Assembly (NCBI GenBank): GCA_946480595.1
Contig: CAMLKC010000003.1
Coordinates: 1-36,365 of the forward strand
Source: an uncultured Candidatus Saccharibacteria bacterium
GTDB lineage: Bacteria; Patescibacteria; Saccharimonadia; Saccharimonadales; CAMLKC01
Direction of reading: 5' to 3'
DNA: 36,365 nucleotides
A program made the translations under genes and the position numbers. Within the stretch, counting starts at the first letter, position 1; the number at the start of each line of letters is the position of its first letter. Below, piece by piece: positions 1 to 8,215 of this stretch. The notes beneath the pieces are model-generated. The model searched no databases, had not been told where the DNA came from, and saw nothing but the letters and a program-made list of their open reading frames with translations.

Positions 1-2
1 AG

Positions 3-2108
3 ATTGATACTATTGCTGCCGAGTCGCAGCGCTTGCTCAATGAGAATTTCAGCATGTTCGTACGAAACTTTTTGCCGCGTATTAGCCAGCCCGAGGCCGA
101 TGAGATCAAGAATCTCAGCATGGCGGTTATTGTTGATCAAAAGCCGCTAGGCGGTGGCTCCCACTCAACAGTCGGCACGGTTACCGACATTGCAACGGCG
201 CTACGCTTGATGTTCTCCAGGTTTGGCGAGCCGTATGTGGGATATGCCAACAAGTTCTCGTTTAATGATCCGGCCGGCATGTGCCCCAACTGTAACGGCA
301 TAGGCCAGAAGCTCAGCCTCGACATGGACGCGGCGTTCGACATGAACAAGTCGATCAACGAAGGCGCTATTACGTTGCCTGACTATGGCACTGACGGATG
401 GAGCATTAAAATAGTTAAGGCCTCGAAGCTATTTGATAATGACAAAAAGCTAAAGGACTACAGCGAAAAAGAGCTGGACGACCTCTATCATTCCAAGCCT
501 GTGAAGACTGATGCGATGGAGGGTGTCAGCCTCAAGTTTGAGGGAATAGTCGATAAGTTTGTCCGCAAATACATCTTAAACGACGTTAAAAATATGTCAG
601 AGCGTACGCAAAAACTCGTCGGTCCTTTTATTACTATGGGACCCTGTGAGGAGTGCCACGGTGCCCGGTTGAACCAAGAGGCGCTGGCCTGTAAAATCCA
701 AGGTTATAATATTGCTGATCTTAGCGCCATGCAGGTCGACAAACTCTACGAGGTTATTAAAAATCTGGACAGCCAGGAGAGCCACGCGCTTATTAAGACA
801 GTATTGGAGCGCCTGACGAACCTCGTGGAAATAGGCTTGAGTTACCTCAGCCTTGACCGAATGACCGATACACTATCTGGTGGCGAGTCGCAGCGCGTTA
901 AGATGGTAAAACATCTAAATGGCAGCCTGGTCGACGTGATGTATATCTTTGATGAGCCAAGTGTCGGGCTACACCCGCGTGATGTGCACCGTTTGAACGA
1001 ACTGCTTCGCAAGCTCCGCGACCAAGGCAATACGGTTATCGTGGTTGAACACGACCCGGATGTCATTAAAGTGGCTGATCATATTGTCGACGTTGGTCCG
1101 AATGCCGGCGCCAATGGTGGGCGTGTTATGTACGAGGGTACTTACGAAGGCCTATTGAAGTCCGAGACGCTTACTGGCCGTCATCTAAAAGATCAAACGC
1201 CAATAAAAACAGAATTTCGCCAAGCGACTGGCAGGCTGTCTGTCACGGATGCTCATGTGAACAACCTGCAGCACGTCAGTGTCGATGTTCCAACTGGTGT
1301 TTTTACTGTCGTTACCGGTGTTGCTGGGTCGGGCAAGAGCTCGCTGATTCACCAAGTATTCCTTAAACAGCACCCCGATGCCATTGTCGTGGACCAGTCG
1401 GCGGTCGGCGCATCAAGTAGGTCCAACCCAGCGACCTACATTGGCCTGATGGATGTCATTCGCAAGGCTTTCGCCAAAGCTAATAAGGTAGATGCTGGAC
1501 TGTTTAGCTTTAATTCAAAGGGTGCCTGCGATAACTGTAAGGGTGCCGGATTCCTGACACAGAACCTTGGTTTTCTGGATGATGCTAAAACGCCTTGTGA
1601 CGTTTGTGGCGGCAAGCGGTTCAAAGACGAAGTACTGGCGTATAAATATAATGGCAAGTCGATTACCGAAGTGTTGGAGCTGACTATGAGCGAAGCCAAG
1701 GCTTTCTTCGACTTACCTGAAATTGCCGCACAGCTGCAGGCACTCAATGATGTTGGCCTAGAGTACCTGACGCTCGGTCAGCCGCTCAGTACGCTGTCTG
1801 GCGGTGAATGCCAGCGCATTAAACTGGCGAGCGAACTGCACAAAAAGGGCAGCATATACGTGCTCGATGAGCCGACGACGGGTCTTCATGTTTCAGACAC
1901 AGTCCGCCTCAACAAGCTCATTGATCGGCTGGTGGATGATGGCAATACGGTCATTACGATCGAGCACAACATCGATGTGATTCGCCGGGCTGACTGGATT
2001 ATCGACCTTGGGCCGGATGGCGGCGATAAAGGCGGCAAGATCATGTTTGAGGGAACGCCCGCAGAGCTGGTAAAAAGCAAGACGGCCTTGATTGCGGACT
2101 ATCTTTAG
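3..2108 (+). CDS. UvrA-like ABC ATPase (short UvrA paralogue), 5' partial
   Basis: The reading frame is open to the first base of the window, so the gene starts upstream; about 45 N-terminal residues, including the first Walker A, should be missing. What is visible matches the excinuclease ABC subunit A family. There are cysteine pairs CPNC (about nt 280), CEEC (about nt 646), CDNC and CDVC (about nt 1527-1610), an ABC signature LSGGESQR with Walker B YIFDEPSVGLHPRD, then a second Walker A GVAGSGKSS, a second signature LSGGECQR and Walker B VLDEPTTGLH. The expected full length of about 750 residues is shorter than canonical UvrA (about 940). This resembles the UvrA-like group lacking the UvrB-binding domain, often annotated as drug-resistance (DrrC-like) proteins. 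DNA-damage recognition or drug tolerance is inferred from family. An internal TTG at 33 is not needed as a start. Confidence 0.9.
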   Translation: MDTIAAESQRLLNENFSMFVRNFLPRISQPEADEIKNLSMAVIVDQKPLGGGSHSTVGTVTDIATALRLMFSRFGEPYVGYANKFSFNDPAGMCPNCNGIGQKLSLDMDAAFDMNKSINEGAITLPDYGTDGWSIKIVKASKLFDNDKKLKDYSEKELDDLYHSKPVKTDAMEGVSLKFEGIVDKFVRKYILNDVKNMSERTQKLVGPFITMGPCEECHGARLNQEALACKIQGYNIADLSAMQVDKLYEVIKNLDSQESHALIKTVLERLTNLVEIGLSYLSLDRMTDTLSGGESQRVKMVKHLNGSLVDVMYIFDEPSVGLHPRDVHRLNELLRKLRDQGNTVIVVEHDPDVIKVADHIVDVGPNAGANGGRVMYEGTYEGLLKSETLTGRHLKDQTPIKTEFRQATGRLSVTDAHVNNLQHVSVDVPTGVFTVVTGVAGSGKSSLIHQVFLKQHPDAIVVDQSAVGASSRSNPATYIGLMDVIRKAFAKANKVDAGLFSFNSKGACDNCKGAGFLTQNLGFLDDAKTPCDVCGGKRFKDEVLAYKYNGKSITEVLELTMSEAKAFFDLPEIAAQLQALNDVGLEYLTLGQPLSTLSGGECQRIKLASELHKKGSIYVLDEPTTGLHVSDTVRLNKLIDRLVDDGNTVITIEHNIDVIRRADWIIDLGPDGGDKGGKIMFEGTPAELVKSKTALIADYL

Positions 2109-2193
2109 CGAGAAAGCTGTGAATATGTGCATTCCGTATGTGACGCATAGACATAGCTAAAGTTAAGGCAATATGGTTTAATAATGAACTGAC

Positions 2194-2958
2194 ATGAGAT
2201 CTGTTCGTCCTAGCCAGTTAAAATGGTCAACCCTTCTTTTAGTGGGTATTGTTGTGTTGGCTTCGTTTTCACTGAGAACGATTAGCGAGCCGCCGATATG
2301 GCGCGAAAAAACAAAAATAGGATTCATCGGCGATTCCATAACGCACAGTCTGTCACGACAAACTGGGGCTGTTGAAGCGGAACAGGCTTTGTTAAAAGAT
2401 ATCTTGGCGATAAATAGGGGTAAGAGCGGATCGACAACTGCAGATTGGCTCCCCGGACGTCCTCTTTTTGATGATACTCTGGCGGTTTTCAAGGCGCAAA
2501 ATGTACATACGGTGTCGATTATGCTTGGCACCAACGATGCACGCGCCGATAAAGCCATCTCGCCAGCAATATACAGGAACAATATGGAGAGAATTATAAA
2601 GGCTTTGTTGGATTCGGGCGTTGTGCGTCTGGTGATTATAAACTACCCGCCGTATGTCGTGCCCGGCTCTCATCAGGCTTGGAATGATGCTTCGGTCACC
2701 AGATTGAAACTGTACAGCAAACAGCTTGATGTCGTGGTGCGGGAGCGGGGTGTTGCACAGGGTGATATTGACGCATTTTCGTATTTTAAAGCTCATCCGT
2801 ACCAGCTGGTTGACGGTGTACATCCGACTATACGGGGCAATGAAAAGCTTGGAGAGTTGTGGGCAAAAGCGTACGAACGGATAATGGACCGCGAAGCCAC
2901 GAGACATCGCGATGGGTTGCTTATTGGCTTCGCTAGCGTTTTGGTGACAAGCCCTTAA
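2194..2958 (+). CDS. membrane-anchored SGNH/GDSL-family hydrolase
   Basis: A 254-residue protein with an N-terminal hydrophobic segment (about residues 13-28) that should act as a signal anchor, placing the catalytic domain outside the membrane. The SGNH signature blocks are all present: GFIGDSIT (nucleophile Ser), GKSGSTT (block II Gly), MLGTNDAR (block III Asn) and DGVHPT (catalytic Asp and His). The family hydrolyses esters such as lipids, acetylated glycans or peptidoglycan acetyl groups; the substrate cannot be read from the sequence. There is no Shine-Dalgarno sequence; an AATAAT box ends 8 bases before the ATG. The last 26 bases overlap the convergent protease gene. Confidence 0.85.
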   Translation: MRSVRPSQLKWSTLLLVGIVVLASFSLRTISEPPIWREKTKIGFIGDSITHSLSRQTGAVEAEQALLKDILAINRGKSGSTTADWLPGRPLFDDTLAVFKAQNVHTVSIMLGTNDARADKAISPAIYRNNMERIIKALLDSGVVRLVIINYPPYVVPGSHQAWNDASVTRLKLYSKQLDVVVRERGVAQGDIDAFSYFKAHPYQLVDGVHPTIRGNEKLGELWAKAYERIMDREATRHRDGLLIGFASVLVTSP

Positions 2959-4717
2959 TCTCTGAGGGCAGATCGATAATGCGGGTAGTTACAGGTGCAT
3001 CGCCTGGTAGGCTGACGCAGGTACGCCCAATATTTCGCACTGCCAATCCGTCGGCCGTAGCCCGGATGACCTCTACTGGATCAACGGTGTAGTAAACGGA
3101 AGAGTTCGAGGTAATCTCATAAAGCACCGTCGTTGGAAAGTTGCCAGTAGGCATACAGTCAAATACCCGACTGCTACCTAAGGTGCCAACCTGGCTAATT
3201 GGGGTAAAGTCATAACGCATACCTGGCTGGGCGGGGGTCGTTGCCCGTGTCAGGTAACTCCCAGCGCGCGCATAACCTGACCCTATATACGAAGAAAAAG
3301 GACTGGCGGCAGAGAGTCCACTGTGGTTTGCAGTGCTTATGAGCGAGCTGACCAGTTCTCCCCACGTGGCATCGGGTTGTTGGCTGCGTGCCAGACTCAG
3401 CAGGCCGCTGACATACGGAGCAGCAAAGGACGTTCCATCTATGCCTCCGACATAAGCGCTGGTTTGGTTGCTTGATGACCAGGTCGAAGAGATCATATTT
3501 TCACCAGGAGCGACAATATCGAGATTGCCCCCGAAACTGCTAAATGACGCCCGCTGGTTAGATGAATTATTGGCGCCAACAGCAAGTACCTCTGGGTAAT
3601 TTGCCGGGTAGAGCATGCAGTTACAGCCGTCGTTTCCGCTTGCCGCAACGACAAGACTGCCTTTATCCAGGGCGTACTGTACGGCTTGGCGCGTGTATGG
3701 GTCGCTGCCGGTTGATCCGAGGCTAAGGCTGATGACATCGACGCCTCTGTCGGCGGCATAATAAATAGCCTCGCCAACGGTGAGCGTGTTGCCATAACCG
3801 TCGTCGTTAATGGCCTGAAGGGGAAGGAGTTTGGTTGACCAGTTGACGCCAGCCAAGCCCTTGCCGTTATTGCCTGTGGCCGCTAAAATTCCGGATACCT
3901 CGGTGCCGTGGTCAGTGCCCGTACCGTTTGGTTTGGTTTGTCCCGCCTGTACGCTCGCGTCATTATTGGCAAAATCCCAGCCGGTCACGTCGTCAACGTA
4001 GCCGTTTCCATCGTCATCGACAAGGTTGCATGATTTATTGAGAGCGATCGATCGATCGCTACAGTTACGATGAGAAGGGTTTTGAACTGTCGTACTGCCT
4101 GATTCATCGTCGACAATACCACTATAATCATCGTCAATCAGGTTGCAAGAAGCGTTTAATGCCAGGCCTCTGTCGGTGCAGTTGAGCTGGCTGGGGTTTT
4201 GGATGGCGGTGCTGCCTTGCTCGCCATTGTTGGTAGCCCAGCGCCCGGCCAGTTCCTCGTGGTTAAGGGCAAACCCGGTATCGATAACAGCAACCGTTGT
4301 TTGGTGGGACCCGGCACCTATATTCCATGCGGTTGCAAGCCCCGTACTGGTTGTCCACCACTGGGTGCCGTAGGGATCATTTGTAGCTAGGGTTTTATAT
4401 GTCCGTAGCGGATATGTTTCTCCTGATGCAACTTTGAAGGTAGGGTCGGACGAGGTTGAAGTAGTGCTCTCGAACTTTGGTGGTGTCGTGGCTTGCTTGG
4501 CGTGAGATAACTTTGCTTTGGCAGTAGGCTGAGAAATAGTGTCGGCGACGTGAGCATGCTGATTCGTGACGGCCCGTGGGGTGTTGGGCGAAGTAAGCGG
4601 ATCGCGCGTTGGTGACATAGCAGGTCGGCACGCCTCAAAGAGCATCACTACAAGACAGGCCAAAAGGCAGGAGCTCAGGACGGATAGTTGGTAGAATGTT
4701 TTTCTTTTTGTCCCCAT
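2933..4717 (-). CDS. exported subtilisin-like serine protease (peptidase S8) with an internal duplication
   Basis: A 594-residue protein. Residues 8-30 form a secretion signal ending in Cys30; the lipobox fit is poor, so lipidation is uncertain. A Ser/Thr/Pro-rich linker runs to about residue 90. The catalytic triad is clear: Asp146 in VAVIDTGF, His270 in DHGTEVSG, Ser430 in GTSFAAP, with oxyanion Asn362 in AASGND. Between Asp and His lies an unusual insertion: two tandem copies of a 39-residue unit (about 168-206 and 207-245), each with two Cys and an acidic DDD-x-x-G-x-x-DD stretch resembling calcium-binding thrombospondin type-3 loops. The start is ATG 4717, preceded by AAAGGTGGT and a TATACT box 9 bases upstream. 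Likely role: extracellular proteolysis on the cell surface. Confidence 0.9.
   Translation of the reverse strand: MGTKRKTFYQLSVLSSCLLACLVVMLFEACRPAMSPTRDPLTSPNTPRAVTNQHAHVADTISQPTAKAKLSHAKQATTPPKFESTTSTSSDPTFKVASGETYPLRTYKTLATNDPYGTQWWTTSTGLATAWNIGAGSHQTTVAVIDTGFALNHEELAGRWATNNGEQGSTAIQNPSQLNCTDRGLALNASCNLIDDDYSGIVDDESGSTTVQNPSHRNCSDRSIALNKSCNLVDDDGNGYVDDVTGWDFANNDASVQAGQTKPNGTGTDHGTEVSGILAATGNNGKGLAGVNWSTKLLPLQAINDDGYGNTLTVGEAIYYAADRGVDVISLSLGSTGSDPYTRQAVQYALDKGSLVVAASGNDGCNCMLYPANYPEVLAVGANNSSNQRASFSSFGGNLDIVAPGENMISSTWSSSNQTSAYVGGIDGTSFAAPYVSGLLSLARSQQPDATWGELVSSLISTANHSGLSAASPFSSYIGSGYARAGSYLTRATTPAQPGMRYDFTPISQVGTLGSSRVFDCMPTGNFPTTVLYEITSNSSVYYTVDPVEVIRATADGLAVRNIGRTCVSLPGDAPVTTRIIDLPSEIKGLSPKR
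3983..4216 (-). repeat. 117-bp tandem duplication inside the S8 protease gene
   Basis: Two diverged copies (4216-4100 and 4099-3983, reading on the minus strand) encode the 39-residue Cys/Asp-rich unit. The protein offset is exactly 39 residues throughout: NC at 179-180 against 218-219, SCNLIDDD against SCNLVDDD. No indel separates the copies, so they come from one in-frame duplication followed by substitution. Confidence 0.85.
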
Positions 4718-4726
4718 ACCACCTTT

Positions 4727-4732
4727 AGTATA
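4727..4732 (-). promoter_or_regulatory. -10 box of the S8 protease gene
   Basis: TATACT on the minus strand, separated from the ATG by nine bases (AAAGGTGGT). The SD-like bases would lie at or just before the transcript's 5' end, so the mRNA has an ultra-short leader or is leaderless. Confidence 0.5.
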
Positions 4733-4795
4733 CCACCGCGGCGAATCTCCTTATGTTTTCGCATATTGTCGGTGGGTAAGCGTTGTAAAATATTC

Positions 4796-4820
4796 TCATT
4801 ACGCTTATAGTAAAATGAGA
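4796..4820 (+). promoter_or_regulatory. promoter with overlapping inverted repeat before the surface-protein operon
   Basis: A TATAGT -10 box (4806-4811) sits inside the inverted repeat CTCATT...AATGAG (about 4796-4820), which could be an operator. The start codon of the first operon gene follows at 4859 after an AGGGG (4844-4848) SD-like element. The operator role is inference. Confidence 0.45.
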
Positions 4821-4858
4821 TACATAGTATAGGCATAGCGCCTAGGGGTTAAAAGAGT

Positions 4859-5464
4859 ATGAAGCTCATAAGGAAAAATCAAAAAGTGCTGCTGGCTGCC
4901 GCAATGCTGGTAGGAGTCGTTGGTCTTCCTACGGCTGCTGGTGCTGCCACAACATCAACCACTATCAACTCGGCGATTAGCTCGGTAATCAGTGTTTTTA
5001 CGAGTAATGGTACTGTAACGGCTAACGTGACGCCGACGGGCGCGGGCGCGCAGACTATCGCCAGTGACACGCTGACGGTAAGTACAAACAACACCGCAGG
5101 GTATACGCTTCAAATTGCCGATTCGGATGCGACGACGACTTTAACCTCCGGGTCTGATACGATTCCCGCTTCGTCAGGTTCGCAGGGTACACCTGTTGCA
5201 CAATCAGCTAACACATGGGGTTATCGTGTTGACGGTCTGGGCGGCTTTGGTGCTGGTCCTACTTCGGGACAAAGCAGCGCTGCTATTAGCGGAACTATCA
5301 AATTCGCTGGGATGCCAGCTAACTCTTCGCCCAACACCATCAAGACGACTGCTACGACTGCCAGCAATGACACGACAACCGTTTGGTATGGCGTGGCAGC
5401 AAATACTTCACAGCCAACTGGTACGTATAGCGATACGATAACGTACACAGCTACTGCTAACTAG
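4859..5464 (+). CDS. secreted beta-rich surface protein, WxL-like (paralogue A)
   Basis: A 201-residue protein with a Sec signal peptide ending near AGA-ATTST (about residue 29). The mature part is almost entirely Ser/Thr/Gly/Ala/Val with alternating hydrophobic residues, as in extracellular beta-sandwiches. It shares the blocks NTWGYRVDGLxGFGAGP and TTVWYG...SQPxGxYSxTxTYTAxxN with the gene at 7280, so the two are paralogues. The arrangement next to a DUF916-like protein recalls the WxL/WxL-interacting-protein clusters of Gram-positive bacteria, but strict WxL motifs are not seen, so WxL-like is an analogy. It is first in an apparent operon with the next three genes. Confidence 0.7.
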   Translation: MKLIRKNQKVLLAAAMLVGVVGLPTAAGAATTSTTINSAISSVISVFTSNGTVTANVTPTGAGAQTIASDTLTVSTNNTAGYTLQIADSDATTTLTSGSDTIPASSGSQGTPVAQSANTWGYRVDGLGGFGAGPTSGQSSAAISGTIKFAGMPANSSPNTIKTTATTASNDTTTVWYGVAANTSQPTGTYSDTITYTATAN

Positions 5465-5482
5465 CAGTTTTAGGGGTAACAT

Positions 5483-6385
5483 ATGGGAATATCATTTCGT
5501 CGTAGAATCATTATCGGTGTTTTAGTAGCCATATTTGCGACTGCTGGCCTTGCTAGCCCCAGTGTTTACGCCGCATCTGGCGGTTTGACTATTTCTCCGA
5601 CGTCGGCAGATATAAAGTTAAGGCCCGGTGAGTCGTCAAAAGGGCAGATGCTTGTTGTTAACCAAGGCGAGATTGATGTTTCATACAAAGTCTACGCGAC
5701 GCCATACAGTGTAAACGGCGAGGAATACAAGCCTTATTTTACCCCTGTTCGAGGGGCAACTGATATTACGAAGTGGTTTACCTTTGGCAAAGAAGGCGGC
5801 TCGCTGAAGGTGGGGAATCAAAATACTATTCCGTACACGGTCACCGTTCCAAAGGGAACAGGAGCGGGCAGCTACTTCGGGACGATATTTGCCGAAACAG
5901 AAGACAAGGGAAACGCGGGTGTTATCACCCGCAAGCGGGTTGGCATGGTTGTTTATCTGCGAGTCCTAGGCGACGCGACCGAAAAAGGAAGCGTGTCGGC
6001 ATGGAACGTACCATGGATTCAGGAAGCGCCTTTTAAGGCGAATATAAAAATGACCAACGAAGGCTCCGTGCACTACCGGGCAAAGATGAACGTTCGCGTT
6101 AGTGACATATTCGGAGGGGTAAAACTAACCTACACCCGTGACCCTGTAGTCTTGCCACAAAAAATACGAGATATTCCAGTGGTGTGGGAAAATGGCGCGA
6201 CTTTTGGGCTTTTTAAGATTGATGGCGATGTAACATATTTAGGAAAGACCGAAAAACTTCCGACGCGTATCGTATTTATTGCAAATACGCCAATGCGACT
6301 ACTTACTGCCGGTATGCTGGCGGCATTCATTGCAATTGTTGTAGTGCTTTGGAGAAAACGTGCAGTGGCGCCGCATAAAAAATAG
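5483..6385 (+). CDS. DUF916/WxL-interacting-protein-like membrane-anchored protein
   Basis: A 300-residue protein with an N-terminal signal peptide (cleavage near VYAASGG, about residue 31). Two beta domains follow; the first carries the family-typical opening LTISPTSADIKLRPGES and YxVYATPYSVNGEEYKP, the second ends before a C-terminal membrane helix (about residues 272-290) and a basic tail. In Gram-positives this family anchors WxL proteins to peptidoglycan and the membrane. Here it lies between two paralogous secreted beta proteins, which suggests it anchors them; that is inference. An AGGGG SD-like element precedes the ATG. Its last 26 bases overlap the next gene. Confidence 0.8.
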   Translation: MGISFRRRIIIGVLVAIFATAGLASPSVYAASGGLTISPTSADIKLRPGESSKGQMLVVNQGEIDVSYKVYATPYSVNGEEYKPYFTPVRGATDITKWFTFGKEGGSLKVGNQNTIPYTVTVPKGTGAGSYFGTIFAETEDKGNAGVITRKRVGMVVYLRVLGDATEKGSVSAWNVPWIQEAPFKANIKMTNEGSVHYRAKMNVRVSDIFGGVKLTYTRDPVVLPQKIRDIPVVWENGATFGLFKIDGDVTYLGKTEKLPTRIVFIANTPMRLLTAGMLAAFIAIVVVLWRKRAVAPHKK

Positions 6386-7280
6386 CAGCTACGCGCTTTT
6401 CGCGGGAGCTTTGATTGCGGTCGGCTGGACAGCCACGGCCTTTGCAACGACCACCGTTCAATCAAAAGTATGCGAAGATTTTACCGCGCCGGCTATCGTT
6501 TCGCCTAGCGATGGTACACAGACAAAAGATGCTGAGGTAATGGTCGAAGGTACCGGTGAACCCGGCGAATCAGTCACGGTCCTTCGAAATGGAGTCAGCC
6601 AGGGGCTGGGTATGGTGGCATCTGATGGAAGTTTTGGTTTTACTGTCTCTTTAGTGAGGGGTGACAATGTTCTTGTGGCCCGGGAAACGAATGAATGTGG
6701 CACTAGTAAAGATTCTTCTGCTGTGACTATCAACGCCGATTTGCCTTTGCCTCCGACTCCCGACCCAGAGCCACCCGTCCCCTCCAAGCCCGGCAAGTCG
6801 GACGAACCACCCGCAGTAGTTCCGGTTCCGAAGGCGATTGACAAGCCACTCACCCCACAGCCTACAACCCCGGGATTCGAAAAACCTAAAATCAATGCTT
6901 CGAACAAAGATCTGACAGTATATATTGATACGTTGCTTATTGAAGGGACTGCTCAGCCAGAGAGTTTGCTGACTGTGTATGTGAACGGCAGGAGCCAGGC
7001 ACAGCTTTTTAGCTCAAGCGAGGGAACATTCCGGTTGAGAGTCGTACTTAAAGAAGGCAGCAATACAATAAAAGTCCGATCAACGCTCGGGTCAAAAACG
7101 GCAGACTCCGAAGAAGTGACGGTGACATATATAAAACGAGTTACCGCCACGCTTACGAGGCCACTCTCATCTGGCCAGATAATCGCGGCTGCGCTTGCTG
7201 CCGGAGCTGCGGTTATAGGCGCAGCAATTGCCGCAATAGGAACGAACACGCTTATTCATAAATACGGACGGCGTAAATAA
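6360..7280 (+). CDS. surface protein with two Ig-like domains and C-terminal membrane anchor
   Basis: A 306-residue protein starting at GTG 6360, chosen because GGAGA lies five bases upstream within the previous gene. The order is: signal peptide (about residues 7-26); a first bacterial Ig-like domain (about 35-125) with the motif VEGTGEPGESVTVLRNG; a Pro-rich spacer (about 128-180); a second Ig-like domain (about 185-265) with the parallel IEGTAQPESLLTVYVNG; a C-terminal Ala-rich helix (about 277-298) with a basic tail. This is an adhesin or scaffold architecture. The stop TAA overlaps the next ATG by one base (TAATG), pointing to translational coupling. Confidence 0.75.
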   Translation: MQWRRIKNSSYALFAGALIAVGWTATAFATTTVQSKVCEDFTAPAIVSPSDGTQTKDAEVMVEGTGEPGESVTVLRNGVSQGLGMVASDGSFGFTVSLVRGDNVLVARETNECGTSKDSSAVTINADLPLPPTPDPEPPVPSKPGKSDEPPAVVPVPKAIDKPLTPQPTTPGFEKPKINASNKDLTVYIDTLLIEGTAQPESLLTVYVNGRSQAQLFSSSEGTFRLRVVLKEGSNTIKVRSTLGSKTADSEEVTVTYIKRVTATLTRPLSSGQIIAAALAAGAAVIGAAIAAIGTNTLIHKYGRRK

Positions 7281-7897
7281 TGCGGCGGTTCTTATATGTT
7301 ATCGGGGTACTGCTGCTTGGACTGTTGGTCATAGGTGCGCCTGTCGCCCGGGCTGATACGACCGATTCCACAGTCTACGGCAGTGGAAACTACGGTGATT
7401 GCAATTACGGATCATGTGCCATAACGCTCTCAAGCGGGGGATCCACGACCCTAAATGTCGTCCCGACGCCTGCGGGAAAATGCAGCGTCCAGAGCGACAC
7501 GGCATCAGTTTTGACAGATAGCACGAGCGGCTACAATCTTACAATGACAACGAGTACGACAAATAACGCCATGACGAGCGGGAGTGGATCGATCGCGGCC
7601 GCCTCGGGAACGGCAGGCTCACCATCGGTACTCGCTATGAACACCTGGGGGTATAGAGTAGATGGCCTAGCTGGTTTTGGTGCCGGACCGGCCAGTACCC
7701 AGTCGAGCGGTAGCGTTCCAAGCGTTTCATTTGCCGGTGTTCCGGCAAGCAACCAGACAGGAACTGCGGTCGCATCGTCAAACGCACCGGCAAATCCTGC
7801 TGCGGCTACTACTGTTTGGTACGGGCTTTGTGCGGATGCTAGCCAACCTGCGGGAAGCTACAGTGTCACGGTGACGTACACGGCAGTTACTAATTAA
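7280..7897 (+). CDS. secreted beta-rich surface protein, WxL-like (paralogue B, Cys-containing)
   Basis: A 205-residue paralogue of the product of 4859, with a signal peptide ending near ARADTTD (about residue 26). It keeps the blocks NTWGYRVDGLAGFGAGP and TTVWYG and the TYTAVTN C-terminus. Unlike paralogue A it has four cysteines in the mature part (DCNYGSC, GKCSV, GLCAD), which could form two disulfides; a DsbA-like protein is encoded at 19222-19920. Last gene of the 4859-7897 operon, coupled to the preceding gene by TAATG. Confidence 0.7.
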   Translation: MRRFLYVIGVLLLGLLVIGAPVARADTTDSTVYGSGNYGDCNYGSCAITLSSGGSTTLNVVPTPAGKCSVQSDTASVLTDSTSGYNLTMTTSTTNNAMTSGSGSIAAASGTAGSPSVLAMNTWGYRVDGLAGFGAGPASTQSSGSVPSVSFAGVPASNQTGTAVASSNAPANPAAATTVWYGLCADASQPAGSYSVTVTYTAVTN

Positions 7898-7913
7898 AGT
7901 CCTCTACTGCTCG

Positions 7914-7943
7914 TTGACGTGAGGGCGGCGAGCAAGGTATCAT
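7914..7943 (+). promoter_or_regulatory. promoter of the 7967-13705 surface operon
   Basis: TTGACG (7914-7919), an 18-base spacer and TATCAT (7938-7943). It is followed at once by AAACATAAGCAC (7944-7955), a 12-mer found at two other intergenic sites, and by a GGGGGAG SD before ATG 7967. Confidence 0.6.
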
Positions 7944-7966
7944 AAACATAAGCACAGGGGGAGAAA

Positions 7967-8215
7967 ATGATCGATTTGGAGCAGCTTGCTGCGAGAGTTG
8001 CCAAACGAGAGATTACCCGTAAAGAATTCCTTATTCTTACGGGTGGAAGTTTTCTGGGAATGATCAGTGCTTTTCGTATACTGCAAAATCTTAACACCCC
8101 TGACCTTGCGAAAAGTGACGACGGTTTGTTTGGTGAGGGTGAGTATGGTCGCCCCGATCCCGTTGAGGTAGCAAAGGTAAAAGCTAAGGGCTTCGGCCAG
8201 GATATGTTTGGCTAA
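7967..8215 (+). CDS. small single-helix protein with Tat-like motif, unknown function
   Basis: An 82-residue protein. Residues 17-36 read ITRKEFLILTGGSFLGMISA, a basic pair plus Phe-Leu followed by a weakly hydrophobic stretch. This resembles a twin-arginine signal with one Arg replaced by Lys, or a membrane anchor. The C-terminal half is polar, with Asp/Lys/Gly and no known domain. A strong SD (GGGGGAG) precedes the ATG. Its TAA overlaps the next ATG (TAATG), so it is coupled to the tail-fibre-like gene and may help export or anchor the two large proteins that lack signal peptides; this is inference. Confidence 0.6.
   Translation: MIDLEQLAARVAKREITRKEFLILTGGSFLGMISAFRILQNLNTPDLAKSDDGLFGEGEYGRPDPVEVAKVKAKGFGQDMFG

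Noticed and set aside
4043..4060. GATC-rich short repeat (cgatcgatcgatcg)
   Set aside because: It lies within protease codons for Arg-Ser-Ile; too short to call a functional repeat.
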